From Eutreptiella sp. 'Long Island Sound 2002' (lineage: Eukaryota > Euglenozoa > Euglenophyceae > Eutreptiales > Eutreptiaceae): a stretch of DNA of 64,000 nucleotides. Within the stretch, counting starts at the first letter, position 1, and each line of letters begins with the position of its first letter. Shown piece by piece: positions 53,728 through 63,525 of the stretch. The position numbers and the translations under genes were made by a program. The notes beneath the pieces were generated by a model, which did no database searches, was not told the DNA's origin, and saw only the letters and a program-made list of their open reading frames with translations. Where the stretch lies: assembly GCA_964036045.1 (NCBI GenBank), contig OZ038382.1:112204587-112268586 (forward strand), written 5' to 3'.

Positions 53728-54697
53728 TCAAATATAGTACCCGTTCGGGCCCCCGAGGGACCGGCAAGTTGCGTATGTGTTGACCACGTCGTACCGGAGG
53801 ACAAATGCACACACCGCATGCGACCAAGTCATTTGACGTTGCATCTGGCGCATCTGGGGGGCCATGTGGTTGACGCCATCCACCCCACGCAATAAGTGGC
53901 AGTAGCTCGTGACCACCGGGTTCACCTGATTCCCGCTGCGGCGATGCATGGGTCCGGCTTGTGGGAAGTGGTCGTTCGTGAGTATTGGCACTACGCTGGG
54001 CGGCTTGTGTCCCATCTTTGGGTTCTTGAAGACTCTCATGGCGTACCTCGCGTCGTCCACAGTGCATGTCGCGGTTTGCCGCTCTGCTAGCAGCTGTCTG
54101 GCCCTGTCCACCCCGTACGTGGAGCGCTTCGTCATCATCAAGAAGGCGTGCCTATCCGCAGCGAGGTCACACGCTAGTTGGTGCGATCCAAAAAAGGAAT
54201 CTGCACAGAGGATAGTCCTGGATGGGAGGAGACTTGTCCACACGGTCATGATCTCCTGGGCATTGAAGTTGCCTGCAGTGTTGCCAAACCGCCGCAGGTG
54301 CCCGCGTCTGCCCGTGTACAGGTACATGTGCACCACGTACCCACTAGTGCCATCGGCAAGGCAATAGAGCTTGATGCCGGTTGAGAGGGGCTTGCGGGCG
54401 ATGAACATCTGTAGTGGGCCGGCATGTATGCCTTTGTGCGGCACCACGGACTCATCCCCGCATGCCGCGCCGCCCACCCGCCACGCACCAGCCCACTGTC
54501 CGTTACACTCCTCCAGTAGCTCAACAACGTCGGGCCGGATGTTACGGCGCAAGACTTAGTACTCGTTGCGGCTTAGCAATTGTGCCATGAAGGGGTTGTA
54601 TAGCAACCCGTACTGTTCCTAGATGCCATCTACTTGCATGGGTCGTACCATGCCCAGTAGGAGGATGAAGGCGTTGTACCTACGGAAACGGGGACCG
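53728..54697 (-). pseudogene. piggyBac-type locus 2, DDE transposase domain
   Basis: RYNAFILLLGMVRPMQVDGI, TAG, EQYGLLYNPFMAQLLSRNEY, TAA, VLRRNIRPDVVELLEECNGQ; CGDESVVPHKG (first Asp); IARKPLSTGIKLYCLADGTS; ILCADSFFGSHQLACDLAA (second Asp); MRVFKNPKMGHKPPS; LLRGVDGVNHMAPQM (third Asp); VVNTYATCRSLGG. Compared with locus 1, the TAG replaces the Trp of DDVW and the TAA replaces the Tyr of NFYVL. This is direct evidence for loss by point mutation. Catalytic residues remain. Confidence 0.85.
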
Positions 54698-54759
54698 CCG
54701 CTAGAATCGATCGGGGCAAACGCTAGAATCGATTGAGCCCACCGCTAGACTCAAGTGGG

Positions 54760-54992
54760 ACACACCTTGGTACTAGGGGGATCAAGTGGAAGAGGTTCGC
54801 CTTTCGGAGGGACGCCCGCTGTAATTCCTAGATTGGAACCAACATGTGGTCCCAAACCTCATCCTCGGTGTACCGGATTACTTCATTTTGGCCTGGCCGG
54901 AATCCATGCATGATATTTGCTGCACAATCCTCCAAGGGGAATGCACCCGCATAAAGATTCGTGGCAAATGGCATTTTCGAAGAGCGGTTTGT
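54760..54992 (-). pseudogene. piggyBac-type locus 2, pre-DDE exon
   Basis: After the acceptor GTTGTGCAG: TNRSSKMPFATNLYAGAFPL, DCAANIMHGFRPGQNEVIRY, TEDEVWDHMLVPI, TAG (54828), ELQRASLRKANLFHLIP. A short probable intron (54759 to about 54698) with repeated TCGATTCTAGCG follows. Confidence 0.5.
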
Positions 54993-56616
54993 CTGCACAA
55001 CACGGAACACGTGTATTCAGAGTCCAGAGGCAGTACCGGAGGCAACGCCGAGAATGCGGAACACGCGCACAACGCGCCACATGCACTCTAGAGGCAAAGC
55101 CAGAGGCAACGCGGAGGACACGTAGCACACGGCAATGTGTGTGTGTGTGTGTGTTTTTAGGGGGGGGGGTCGTGCCTCAATTCCCCTACCACACAGCAAT
55201 CTGCAGCAGAGGGGGGGGGGTTCAACCTCGATTCCCTGGCCACAAAGCAAAGGGCAACAGGAGTGGTATCTTTTTCTGCCGGACACCACCAAATCGCTTG
55301 TGGTGGGCGCAGACTGGGCACTATATGTCTGATTGCCATAAAACTCCATTATTGTACAGGCAAGAAATCGGTAATTTTACCACGTATTGCAGCACCACCA
55401 ATCCGGCACCTGCTGTGAAAAACAGCCTGTCTTCGCTGAAACTTCCCAAGGGGGGACCCGCAAAGCGGGTTGCGAACTCTGCCGCCCCCGGGATTCGTCG
55501 GGGTCTGGCCATTGGCTTTCCAGACTTGCTTCCCCAAGCGGGGAGAAGTAACAATTTGACCCCTCACCCTCGCACCCCTCTTTGCCGTTTGGCGTTCAAT
55601 TTCCGCAATGTCGCCATCGCCCATCTTGCCCTCGGGTGCCGTCTCTGTATCTCGACCCCCTTCCGGATCGGCATGGCGTTCCGGGGAGTCGGGGGGCTCC
55701 TCCTTAGCTCGCACGGGCGTCTGCAGAGCACGGAAACGGGGGGCTGTCCTCCAGAGGAGGGCCAGAATCAAGTCGAATATACCGCGTAACACGCGCAAAA
55801 CGCGCAATATAGGCCAAGGCAGATTCCACAAGCGCAACAGAACCATACGGACATGACGCGCAAACGGTAGTGACAACACAACGCGCATGTGCTCATCTGA
55901 CGAACCACCATCACTTGCCGCCGAGACCCCGGCACGCGCTGCACCGCTTTCTGCGGCCTCCTTGGGCCCTTGTTCGGCCTCTTCACCTTTGGTTTGTAGG
56001 GGCAGCTTCTGGAGAATGCAAAAAACGTCACGTCTCTCCTGCACAGGCACTGCGGAGGCACGACGAGTCGCACGCACAAGACGCGCAAAACACGCAACAC
56101 ATAGTACATCGGCCTCTAGAGGTGAAGGATAAGCACACGTGGCGAACACCCAGCAAAACAACCTGCTGCTCCTCCATGGCACCGGCGCCCACCGGTTCCC
56201 AATCCCAAGCGGCAGTCTGCACAATGGGTAGCACGGCAGACCTCCTCCAAAAGCGTACGTGGAATGATACGTGCAAGACGCGTAAAACACGCTTGGCGCG
56301 ACGACTGACCTCTGGAGGCGCAGCGGAGGCAACATCATGCACACCACCGAGACCACAAAGCACGCAAATACCTGCAGTTTCTTCGCCGCCAGCTCTCGGG
56401 TGCGCACCAACGACCATGCTTCAGACGCCGGGAGTTCGAGGTTCCGTTCTTCTTCCAACTCATACGCCAGCAGACCGGCCATCCGAACGTACCGAACGAA
56501 CTTGTCCTGCAAAACGCGGAATAAGGGCAGGCTAGAAGCGCATGCGTACAACGTGCGGAACGCGCATGACGCGCGGCAGGACATTACACAAGCACAACAA
56601 AGGGTGTGCGCAACAC
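54993..56616 (-). repeat. intronic GCGTGTTTTGCGCGT and CCTCTAGAGG motifs of locus 2
   Basis: On the minus strand the introns 56616-56507, 56371-56245, 56162-56039, 55882-55721 and 55380-54993 share CCTCYAGAGG-like palindromes and runs such as GTGTTGCGTGTTTTGCGCGT, GCGTGTTTTACGCGTCTTGC and GCGCGTTGTGCGCGTGTTCC. Similar sequence continues downstream of the gene at 53014-53180. Confidence 0.75.
55381..56506 (-). pseudogene. piggyBac-type locus 2, internal exons
   Basis: Four exons. 56506-56372: DKFVRYVRMAGLLAYELEEE, LPASEAWSLVRTRELAAKKL. 56244-56163: RSAVLPIVQTAAWDWEPVGA, GAMEEQQ. 56038-55883: ERRDVFCILQKLPLQTKGEE, GSSDEHM. 55720-55381: TPVRAKEEPPDSPERHADPE, GDIAEIERQTAKRGARV, with a better frame later (FATRFAGPPLGSFSEDRLFF, TAGAGLVVLQ). 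A continuous open frame happens to run through introns here, but their GT-AG ends and repeat content argue for splicing. Helical, charged N-terminal regions parallel the coiled-coil exons of locus 1. Confidence 0.5.
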
Positions 56617-56910
56617 CTGCAAAACATCCATTTCCATGTCAACAATGTCTTCGATGCCCATTGCGCTGACCCGATCGGCCCCGCCACCTCCACGACCACT
56701 TCGCAAGCCCTCCATCTTAAGCTTGGCCAGACGGATACCCTCCAATGGCGGGCTGGGGTCCAACAGCCATTGCGGTGCGGCGGCGCAACCCGTACAAACC
56801 GAAAGGCCCTTCAACAACCCCTCCGCCACTTGCTTAGGCGGCTCTATGCGCACGTAGACTTCGTTGCCAAAAGGCACGATTCATGGCGATTTCAACATCC
56901 ATTTGTTGCA
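56617..56910 (-). pseudogene. piggyBac-type locus 2, N-terminal exon
   Basis: CNKWMLKSP, TGA, IVPFGNEVYVRIEPPKQVAE, then GLLKGLSVCTGCAAAPQWLL, GIRLAKLKMEGLRSG and GIEDIVDMEMDVLQ, ending at a GTGTTG donor. The VYVRIEPPK-GLL segment recurs on the plus strand at 63325. Confidence 0.5.
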
Positions 56911-57130
56911 CCTAAAAAAAGCATATCATTTTTTCGGCCAACTCCACGTGTATTTTCATCGTGGGCCACAACAAGCTCGCCTTTTCTTGCTTCGAGAGGT
57001 GCACATATACATCCCCAATTCCGGGCTGAAAATTGTATGAGTTAAAATTTTTGGGCACTGCAGTGCCCAAAAATTTGAAATGGCTTTTTTCAGTGGGTTC
57101 TCCAGTACACCTCTGTAGTCATCTCCACAG

Positions 57131-59916
57131 GCAATGTCCTACTGCAGCAGCAGGCATCAAAACTTGGCATACCCGTTATCAATGGGTCATCGCACCGCGG
57201 TGTTATACTCGGAAGGCCACGTATAATGTACCTTGCCCAATCACTTCCATTCCTGTCCAAATGTGCACTTGAAAATGGACTTCCAGTACTTTTGGGCACT
57301 GCAGTGTCCAAAAAATTTAAAACTCCGCATTTCACTCCTATTGCTTCCCATTGCGTAACGCCTGACAAAGGACGTATGAATCATTGGACGTTGGTACTCA
57401 TCCTCTGCTCATTGGAAATATACTGCTGGTTGTCTGGCTGCCACCTTGGAGTGTACCCAGGCTTTGGAACGTTCCACGTACATTGGGAGATACATTGTTT
57501 GGATCTTCGCTAGCTGCTTTTGGTCTATGCCGCATCAGGTTTGTTTTGTGATAGTGTCTCTGTTTTCTTTGTCCCTTTACCTTTGCTGCCTGCGAACAGG
57601 ACTGTTGTCCATGGATGCGGCTCCCTTCCGGCAGTTCCTTAGTTCGAAGGTATATGCTTCAAAGGAGGATCTATCTGAGGCTGTGGGTAGGGATAAGGGT
57701 GCCGATGAGTTTTGTACGTGGGTGTTAGATCTCCGGTTGGAGTGGAGAAGTAGGCGGTCCGTTGGTGAATACATCCAACAAAGGGACAGGCGCACCGTTA
57801 ATTGTCTGCCGGACCAATGGTTCCGTGTTGCTGAGCAAGAGATTTTTAATATATGGTCTGTTCTACACAAGAGGTGTCGTCCACGTGCCAAGAGGGCTGT
57901 AGGTGTCCAACCCGAGAGTCGTGTGCAACGTAGGTGTTTGGCACACATGGGTCAATGTTCTTACAATGTACCCTCCTTTGCTGTTCAAGGAGCAACTGCG
58001 TGCACCAGTCTTTGGCAGACCTTGGAAGGTAAACCCGCTGTCCTATGGTTCGATAATTTTTATAGATGTAACTTCCGGCCTGTGCCAGGTAATGAGAACC
58101 GGTCTCTTAATTGTACAGCCGGTGCTATCATACTCTTCAAACGACCCGTTGACGTTATGCCGTCTTTTCCTAGCCTCTCGGTTTTGCGGCAGAGGATTGG
58201 GTACACTGCACACTTGTTGGTGCAGAGCCATAAAAACTTCATTGATGGCTTGCAAGGGTTAATGGACGACCCCATCCGCCTTCAACATGTTCGTTGTCCC
58301 TTGGACGTACGACGGGCTAATGTTACCAGCCCAGCTTGGACCCCCTTTTTTCTCACAGACCTAACTGTGTCCGCTACCCCCGACCTTGTCTCTATTATTC
58401 ACAGGCTCCAGGAGGTGCAGCAGCACACACACCACCGTCTTCCACTGTTGGTCGACGAGAATATTCACTACCGTGTCTTTAAGACTGTTTACAGCATCAG
58501 CTATGCTCGGTACAACGTGCCCCTGTTCATTACACGTACCCCGGTAGTGTATGGCACATGGCACCCATATAAATATTGTGTAACCCTGTGCTACAGAAGA
58601 TTCTTCCCTTTATTTACCTATTTTTCCTATGGTTTACTCAATTTGGGCACTGCAGTGCCCAACTTTCCGAAACTCATCTATATGGAGCGTATGATTCTGG
58701 TGCTCTTGCACTTGGCCCGTAAGTGGCGCCAACCTTTGGAACAGAAGTTACAGACTCTAAGGGGTTTGCACGGACCGGGTAACGCTAATCACGGCACACT
58801 TCTTACACAGGTGCAAGGGTTGGTAACGCTGCTGTATGGTTACATTCCAGCCTTGTTTATTATTGGGTCGCAAGTGAGGGATTGTCATTGGTCTGCACAG
58901 GGAGAGCAGCACGCTGCAGGGCCATTGCTGAGCCGTTGCCTACACGTCCTTATGAGGCTCACCCTAGGTTATGAGGACAAGGTTGAATATGTGCGCACCA
59001 TTGTTGTTGCTAGGCTGTTGTGGTCCCAGTGGTTTGCCCGCTTACCTGGGGTGGCACACAGTGAGGAACCGTATGAGGCCCTGTTAAGCCGTGTTGTGCA
59101 CTTAATGGCACAACACCCTGGGAACTGTACGTTGCAACAGGTGCATGACCTGTTTGTACTCACTCCCGTTGCAGACCAGACCCAAAAGGACCTGCAGTAC
59201 GTTAATGTTCCCAAGGGACTGCCACAACTGGTTGATCGTCGTTTCACCAGATTGATGGCGCGATTTGATGTTGGTGTTATACCCCCCCTGGTCTGGTCCA
59301 GTCAGAAGTCGAGTGTCGTGCAACATAGGTGGGATCCTGTCAAGATGGATTTTCCTTGCGCACTAGATACGGTGCTCACAGCAGAGCATTACCAAGATCT
59401 ATGTGCCAAGACATTGCAAACACTTCTTAAACCTGTTAAAGTTGATGCTGACGTGATGACAGAGCTGGGTAGACACGTGCCACAACGTCCTCCAGGTGAT
59501 ATGGACACAACAGTAGCACAGGCACAGGACGTGTTACGCGCATGTAATACACCAGACCGGTACAAGCGACGCCGGCCAGCACGCGCTTTTGCGCAAAGGG
59601 ACCCCGCCCGGATACCCGCCCCCCCCAATGCTGATGGCGACAGTGACAGTGATGAGGATCCCCCCCCCCCGCTGGTGGGGCAGCCGGAGATCCAGACCTG
59701 AGGGCTGCTGATTTTGTGGGTGATGATGGATGGGACCCGGACCCCCCCCCTCCAGAAGCAGTGTCTGTTCACAGTGATGATTCCGATGCCCCCGTGGCTG
59801 TCCTTTCGGAGTTGAATGAGTTTGACCCTCGATTTTTACCACGTGCATCCGACTGTGATGCTATTTCTGCCATCTGTGTTCAATCGCCGAGCGCTGCCAG
59901 TAGTCATCAACATTAG
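57131..59916 (+). CDS. unrecognised large protein F1, intron-containing
   Basis: Exons 57131-57285 (NVLLQQQASKLGIPVINGSS), 57371-57538 (HWKYTAGCLAATLECTQALE) and 57600-59701. The main exon encodes AAPFRQFLSSKVYASKEDLS, VLWFDNFYRCNFRPVPGNEN, LLVDENIHYRVFKTVYSISY, TWHPYKYCVTLCYRRFFPLF, LLTQVQGLVTLLYGYIPALF and LARLLWSQWFARLPG-type helices, then a Pro/Asp tail. In a 10-C run (59660-59669) the frame shifts and the sense continues DLRAADFVGDDGWDPDPPPP, VHSDDSDAPVAVLSELNEFD to TAG 59914. The WFDNF and DENIHYR blocks suggest an uncharacterised, possibly transposon-borne protist family. The palindrome at 58643 lies inside the frame, so another short intron may exist there. Confidence 0.55.
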
Positions 59917-59997
59917 AAGCCTGTAAATCAACAATTTGCAGCCCTGTGGCCTTTTGTAGTGTGCCGTGTGACCCTTTGTCAGCCCCTTTGCTAAGCT

Positions 59998-62674
59998 ATG
60001 CCTTCGGATACCGAACTGCCGGAAGGGGATGAGCAGCAGACTGCATCGCAAGCCGTTCACACAGCGGAGAAGACACGGGCGCAGTCGGGGCAGGCTCCAG
60101 TGAAGCGGACGGGGACAGACCGGGCAACGGAAACATTCCGGACAACGTGGATCAAAAAGGAACTGTTCAAGATACAGCTGACCAAGATCAAGTTTGACAC
60201 CGACCTCACGCGTGGGCAGACCAGAGAGAGGGACGAGGACTCAGTACTATCGCGGATCGCAAGCCTGAGAACAAATCCACCCTGCAGGCCTATCTCAAAC
60301 ATTCTCATATGGCGAAACGAAGGTACACTACCATCCTGTCACACATGCGTTGTAATTTTCACACATTCTGGTCGTTTGGGCACTGCAGTGCCCATCTCGC
60401 TGATATCTCCCATCTCCCATCTCCCTGTGGTGCATTTTTATATCAGCTGAAATTCCCTACTGCTTGGGCGGGGCTCACATCCTGACGGCACTCCAAAGAC
60501 TTCACCGAGAATACTCTGCGAACTCACGGGCACTGCCGGACTGGTTACAACACGTCTACTGCGAGGAGATCAGACACGACTGTCCTGTTGACATCAGAGA
60601 GATTATTGGAGGCGATCACAACGCGGTACAACACTCAGTGACCAAGCTGAGTATGGGACAAGTGGCCGCTCGAATTTGGACTGAAGTGCAGAAGGGCAAA
60701 GCGAAAGAGATGCTGCTGGTGGCTCTGCGGAAGTGTGGCCGGCTGGGTGAGAAAACATCTGTGGTATGACAGATGCACGATGAGACCCCCGTTGTCAGTC
60801 CTTTGCGTACCTGTGGCCTGTCCAACACTGTATGCCTGCCAGGACTCAATCTGGAAGAATTGGAGACCGCTGGTTTCATTACTGCAGAATTCTGGTGGCC
60901 GCGTGGCTGAGTTTATTGACACCTTTGAGAAGACTGCCGGTGAAGGTATTGTGTCCTCTGAGTACCTGTTTTTGTCGTCTTCTGGTGTTCATGGGAACTG
61001 CAGTGCCCAAATTCGATGCGACCCTAATTTTTGCACTGCGGTGCTCAACCCCTACACTCTGCGGCCGTTGACGGGACTGCATGGCGACCAGATGGATGAA
61101 ATACTGCTGTACATGGCTGGAGATGGGGCCAAGATCGCAGGACTACATGCCAAGGCCAGACTGTTGAAGCGGGACCACCTGTGGGAGATGCTGTACCTTC
61201 ACCCGGACAACACGCTCATCCATCCTTCTCGACGTATGTTCATGGGGCGGCAGGGTCTGGCGCGATCGCTGTTGAGCCCCCCCCCCCCCCCCCGACACAC
61301 GACGTAAGGCTGTTTCGATCCCAGTGGTACCAGTGGTCACCTGTTCTAACAGTGAACGTGCATGAAATGCAACCAGTCCGCAAACTGCTTGCAAAGTCGC
61401 CGAGGGCCGCCAAATTGTCACTGGGGAAATGGACCTGGAGTGCCGAAAATCCCTTACCAAGCTGGGACACCATCCAGAAAGCACCGCTGTGGCAGGATGA
61501 GGAATGGGCTCACCTAAGGATTGCGCTGGCGAGGCCTGTCAAGGAAACTGCAGTGACAGCGACTGATGGAGAGAAATCAACAACTATATGGCTCAACAAG
61601 CCGCAGGATGGGACTGAAGCAACTGGAGCTCGGGCAGAGGAAATTGCGTTGGTTCCTGGCAAGGCTATCCCGTATTCGATTGCATTGAGGGATACAAAGC
61701 GGTATGCATTCGTTAGGCATAAAAATGGGATCGCTTTCGCATTGCTGGTCACTTTAGGCACTGCAGTGCCCATCTGTAATGAAATGTGCTTTTGACAACA
61801 GGTCTTCATTGAGTGTACGAAGGAACAAATGGACGATATCCATCCGCTGGTGCTGAAGGTTGCTGGGAAGTTGGTACCTGTGGCTATTGGTGGAATGGCG
61901 GCCGACGTTAAGTTCCTGGTTAATCACTTGCGCGACTCTGAGGAGTGTGGAGGCTGGCAGTATATTATGACCTCATTTTTTGATCAGGCAGTCGGTCACC
62001 TGACCTATCGGTTCGAGGAGAGGACTATTTGCTTCTGTGTCCCAGACAAGTTTAGGGTGAAGGTCCCGAATATTTTCATTTGCCATCAGGGTGCATACGG
62101 CAGCACCATTGGTCTGCGTGCGGCTGGTTGGCTCCTGCGTGTGCTTGGTATTGTTCCCCGACGCGACAGACAGTCCGAGGATGAAGTGTGGCTCCTGCTT
62201 TTGACAGCATCGGCTGTATTGCCAGCACAGCTCGAGTCTTGCCTTCCTGAGTCCCCCTGTCTGGCAGCTTGTTTCACTGGGCGCCAGGGTTTGTTTAACG
62301 AGTTCTGTGAACAGCTAGCGGCGTATGTGCAGGAGATGGACTGTGTCTACTTGGTTAACTGGGACGCTTGGATGCCAAGGATTAGGGACTGTATGCTAGT
62401 TGTGGTGAAGCGGCCTGGGGAAGGGGAAGATGAGGAGGGGGGGGGCGATGTGGAGGAAGAGGAGGATGACGAGATCGTGCTGGTCGGAGGTGGTGACAGC
62501 AAGAATAGGAGCACCCCCAGCAAGAAGAGGCCGTCCTCCGACGACAGTGGGGATGAGGTTGATGATCCCCCCAAAAGGCCAGCCAAAAAGGCCAAGGACA
62601 GTACCCCCCTCAATATGTTTCACGCCAAAGTAGGTCAGGCCAAGGGTAAGAAGGCTCCACCAAAGAAGAAGTAG
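59998..62674 (+). CDS. unrecognised protein F2, intron-containing, acidic/Lys-rich C-terminus
   Basis: Exons 59998-60322 (MPSDTELPEGDEQQ, TTWIKKELFKIQLTKIKFDT), 60447-60746 (EIPYCLGGAHILTALQRLHR, ALPDWLQHVYCEEIRHDCPV), one from 60843, about 61090-61701 (DEILLYMAGDGAKIAGLHAK, then across a 17-C run HDVRLFRSQWYQWSPVLTVN) and 61802-62674 (VFIECTKEQMDDIHPLVLKV, FFDQAVGHLTYRFEERTICF, RQGLFNEFCEQLAAYVQEMD). The C-terminus is acidic then Lys-rich (KKRPSSDDSGDEVDDPPKRP, GKKAPPKKK), like a nuclear protein, stop TAG. The first join keeps phase (NE-A-EIPY). It follows F1 by 80 bp on the same strand, so both may belong to one element. I recognise no family. Confidence 0.55.
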
Positions 62675-63324
62675 ACTGCGTTGTGCGGTTGGCACTGCCT
62701 GTGTCCATGTCAGTAGTTTTTTCGCCTCGATTTGCACATTGTCGCGCGTCCTGTTCTATGCACGTGTGAGACTGGTGCCCTTTTTCATGTTTTGGTAATT
62801 TTGGGCGCTGCAGTGCCCAAATTCAGCGACTCGCCATTTTTTTACCTCTGCCGCGCCATTTCTTTTGCACGCATGGCTGCCGTCATTTATTATTGCATTG
62901 GCTGCACTGGCGGCGCCTCCGTTGTTTGTGGTGCAGTGGTGCAGTATTTGTCAGGCTTCGCATACAATCACAGTGACTGGGTCAGCAGAGGCGGTAACAA
63001 AAAGCAAACCAAAGTTTTGCATGTGTTTGCCTGTCGTCCTCCTTGCTTCATTTTTTAGGTTGCATTTTACGGTATGGTTTGAAATGCCGCAGCGGATGAT
63101 TTGGAAGAATGGGATTTTTCTTCGGATGGACAGTGCAGTGCCCAAATTTGAAGGGGATACATGACTTTTGACTGGCACATGTTGTACCCCCTACACACAG
63201 TCATTTTGGATGATTCACAGGTTTTCAGGGGTGTTCCCTGCAAAGCACAATTGTGCAATTTTTCAAAGTGGTTTTTCAGCCCCCGTTTTGGGGTGGTACC
63301 CATTTGGGAACTGTGGCAATTTTG
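62675..63324 (+). other. 3' region after F2, no gene
   Basis: Contains two copies of the locus palindrome. No convincing exon. It may include 3' UTR or further introns. Confidence 0.4.
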
Positions 63325-63391
63325 CTACGTGCGTATAGAGCCGCCTAAGACCTGCCGCGGCCTCCTCGAGGGATACCGCTTTTCGAAATAG
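63325..63391 (+). pseudogene. fragment matching the N-terminal exon of piggyBac-type locus 2
   Basis: Encodes CYVRIEPPKTCRGLLEGYRF, nearly the same as VYVRIEPPKQVAEGLLKG at 56.84 kb on the opposite strand. Only about 20 codons match. The stretch 63392-63525 shows nothing further. Confidence 0.4.
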
Positions 63392-63525
63392 TCACAGGCT
63401 GCTGCAACCGACTGGGCATTCTTGGTTCCGCATCTCAGCACGCTTTGCACGCACAGGGCCGGGACATTGGTGCGTAGCACAACTGCCAAAACGATGTCTT
63501 GCGTGGACTTGGGTTCCTCTTCTTT

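Larger units (their letters stand above)
53247..56910 (-). pseudogene. multi-exon piggyBac-type transposase gene, second locus (decayed)
   Basis: Reading down the minus strand, exons at about 56910-56617, 56506-56372, 56244-56163, 56038-55883, 55720-55381, 54992-54760, 54700-53728 and a C-terminal finger at 53690-53540. Introns start GT and end AG, and most carry GCGTGTTTTGCGCGT-like motifs. In-frame stops lie at about 56890 (TGA), 54828 (TAG), 54619 (TAG) and 54556 (TAA). It shares the DDE domain and Cys-rich tail with the plus-strand locus at 8.6-13.0 kb but is clearly diverged, so the two are not recent duplicates. Confidence 0.65.
57045..63146. repeat. GGGCACTGCAGTGCCC palindrome family
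   Basis: Copies at 57045-57076 (32-bp perfect palindrome including flanking AAATTTTT), 57291-57312, 58643-58662, 60377-60394, about 60993-61008 (one mismatch), 61757-61770, 62799-62820 and 63128-63146 (half). Those at 57045, 57291, 60377 and 61757 lie in well-supported introns (57035-57130, 57286-57370, 60323-60446, 61702-61801). Introns 57539-57599 and 60747-60842 lack it. Confidence 0.9.

Noticed and set aside
55349-56584. Single 411-codon minus-strand protein
   Set aside because: It runs through at least four segments with GT-AG ends and the locus repeat, and the RVLRVLR-type peptides come from those repeats. An exon model fits better.
60735-61307. Continuous coding of the 60735-61307 frame
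   Set aside because: A different frame (GLNLEELETAGFITAEF) follows the acceptor at 60842 in phase, and the middle holds a degenerate copy of the intronic palindrome. I treat part of it as intron, though this is not certain.
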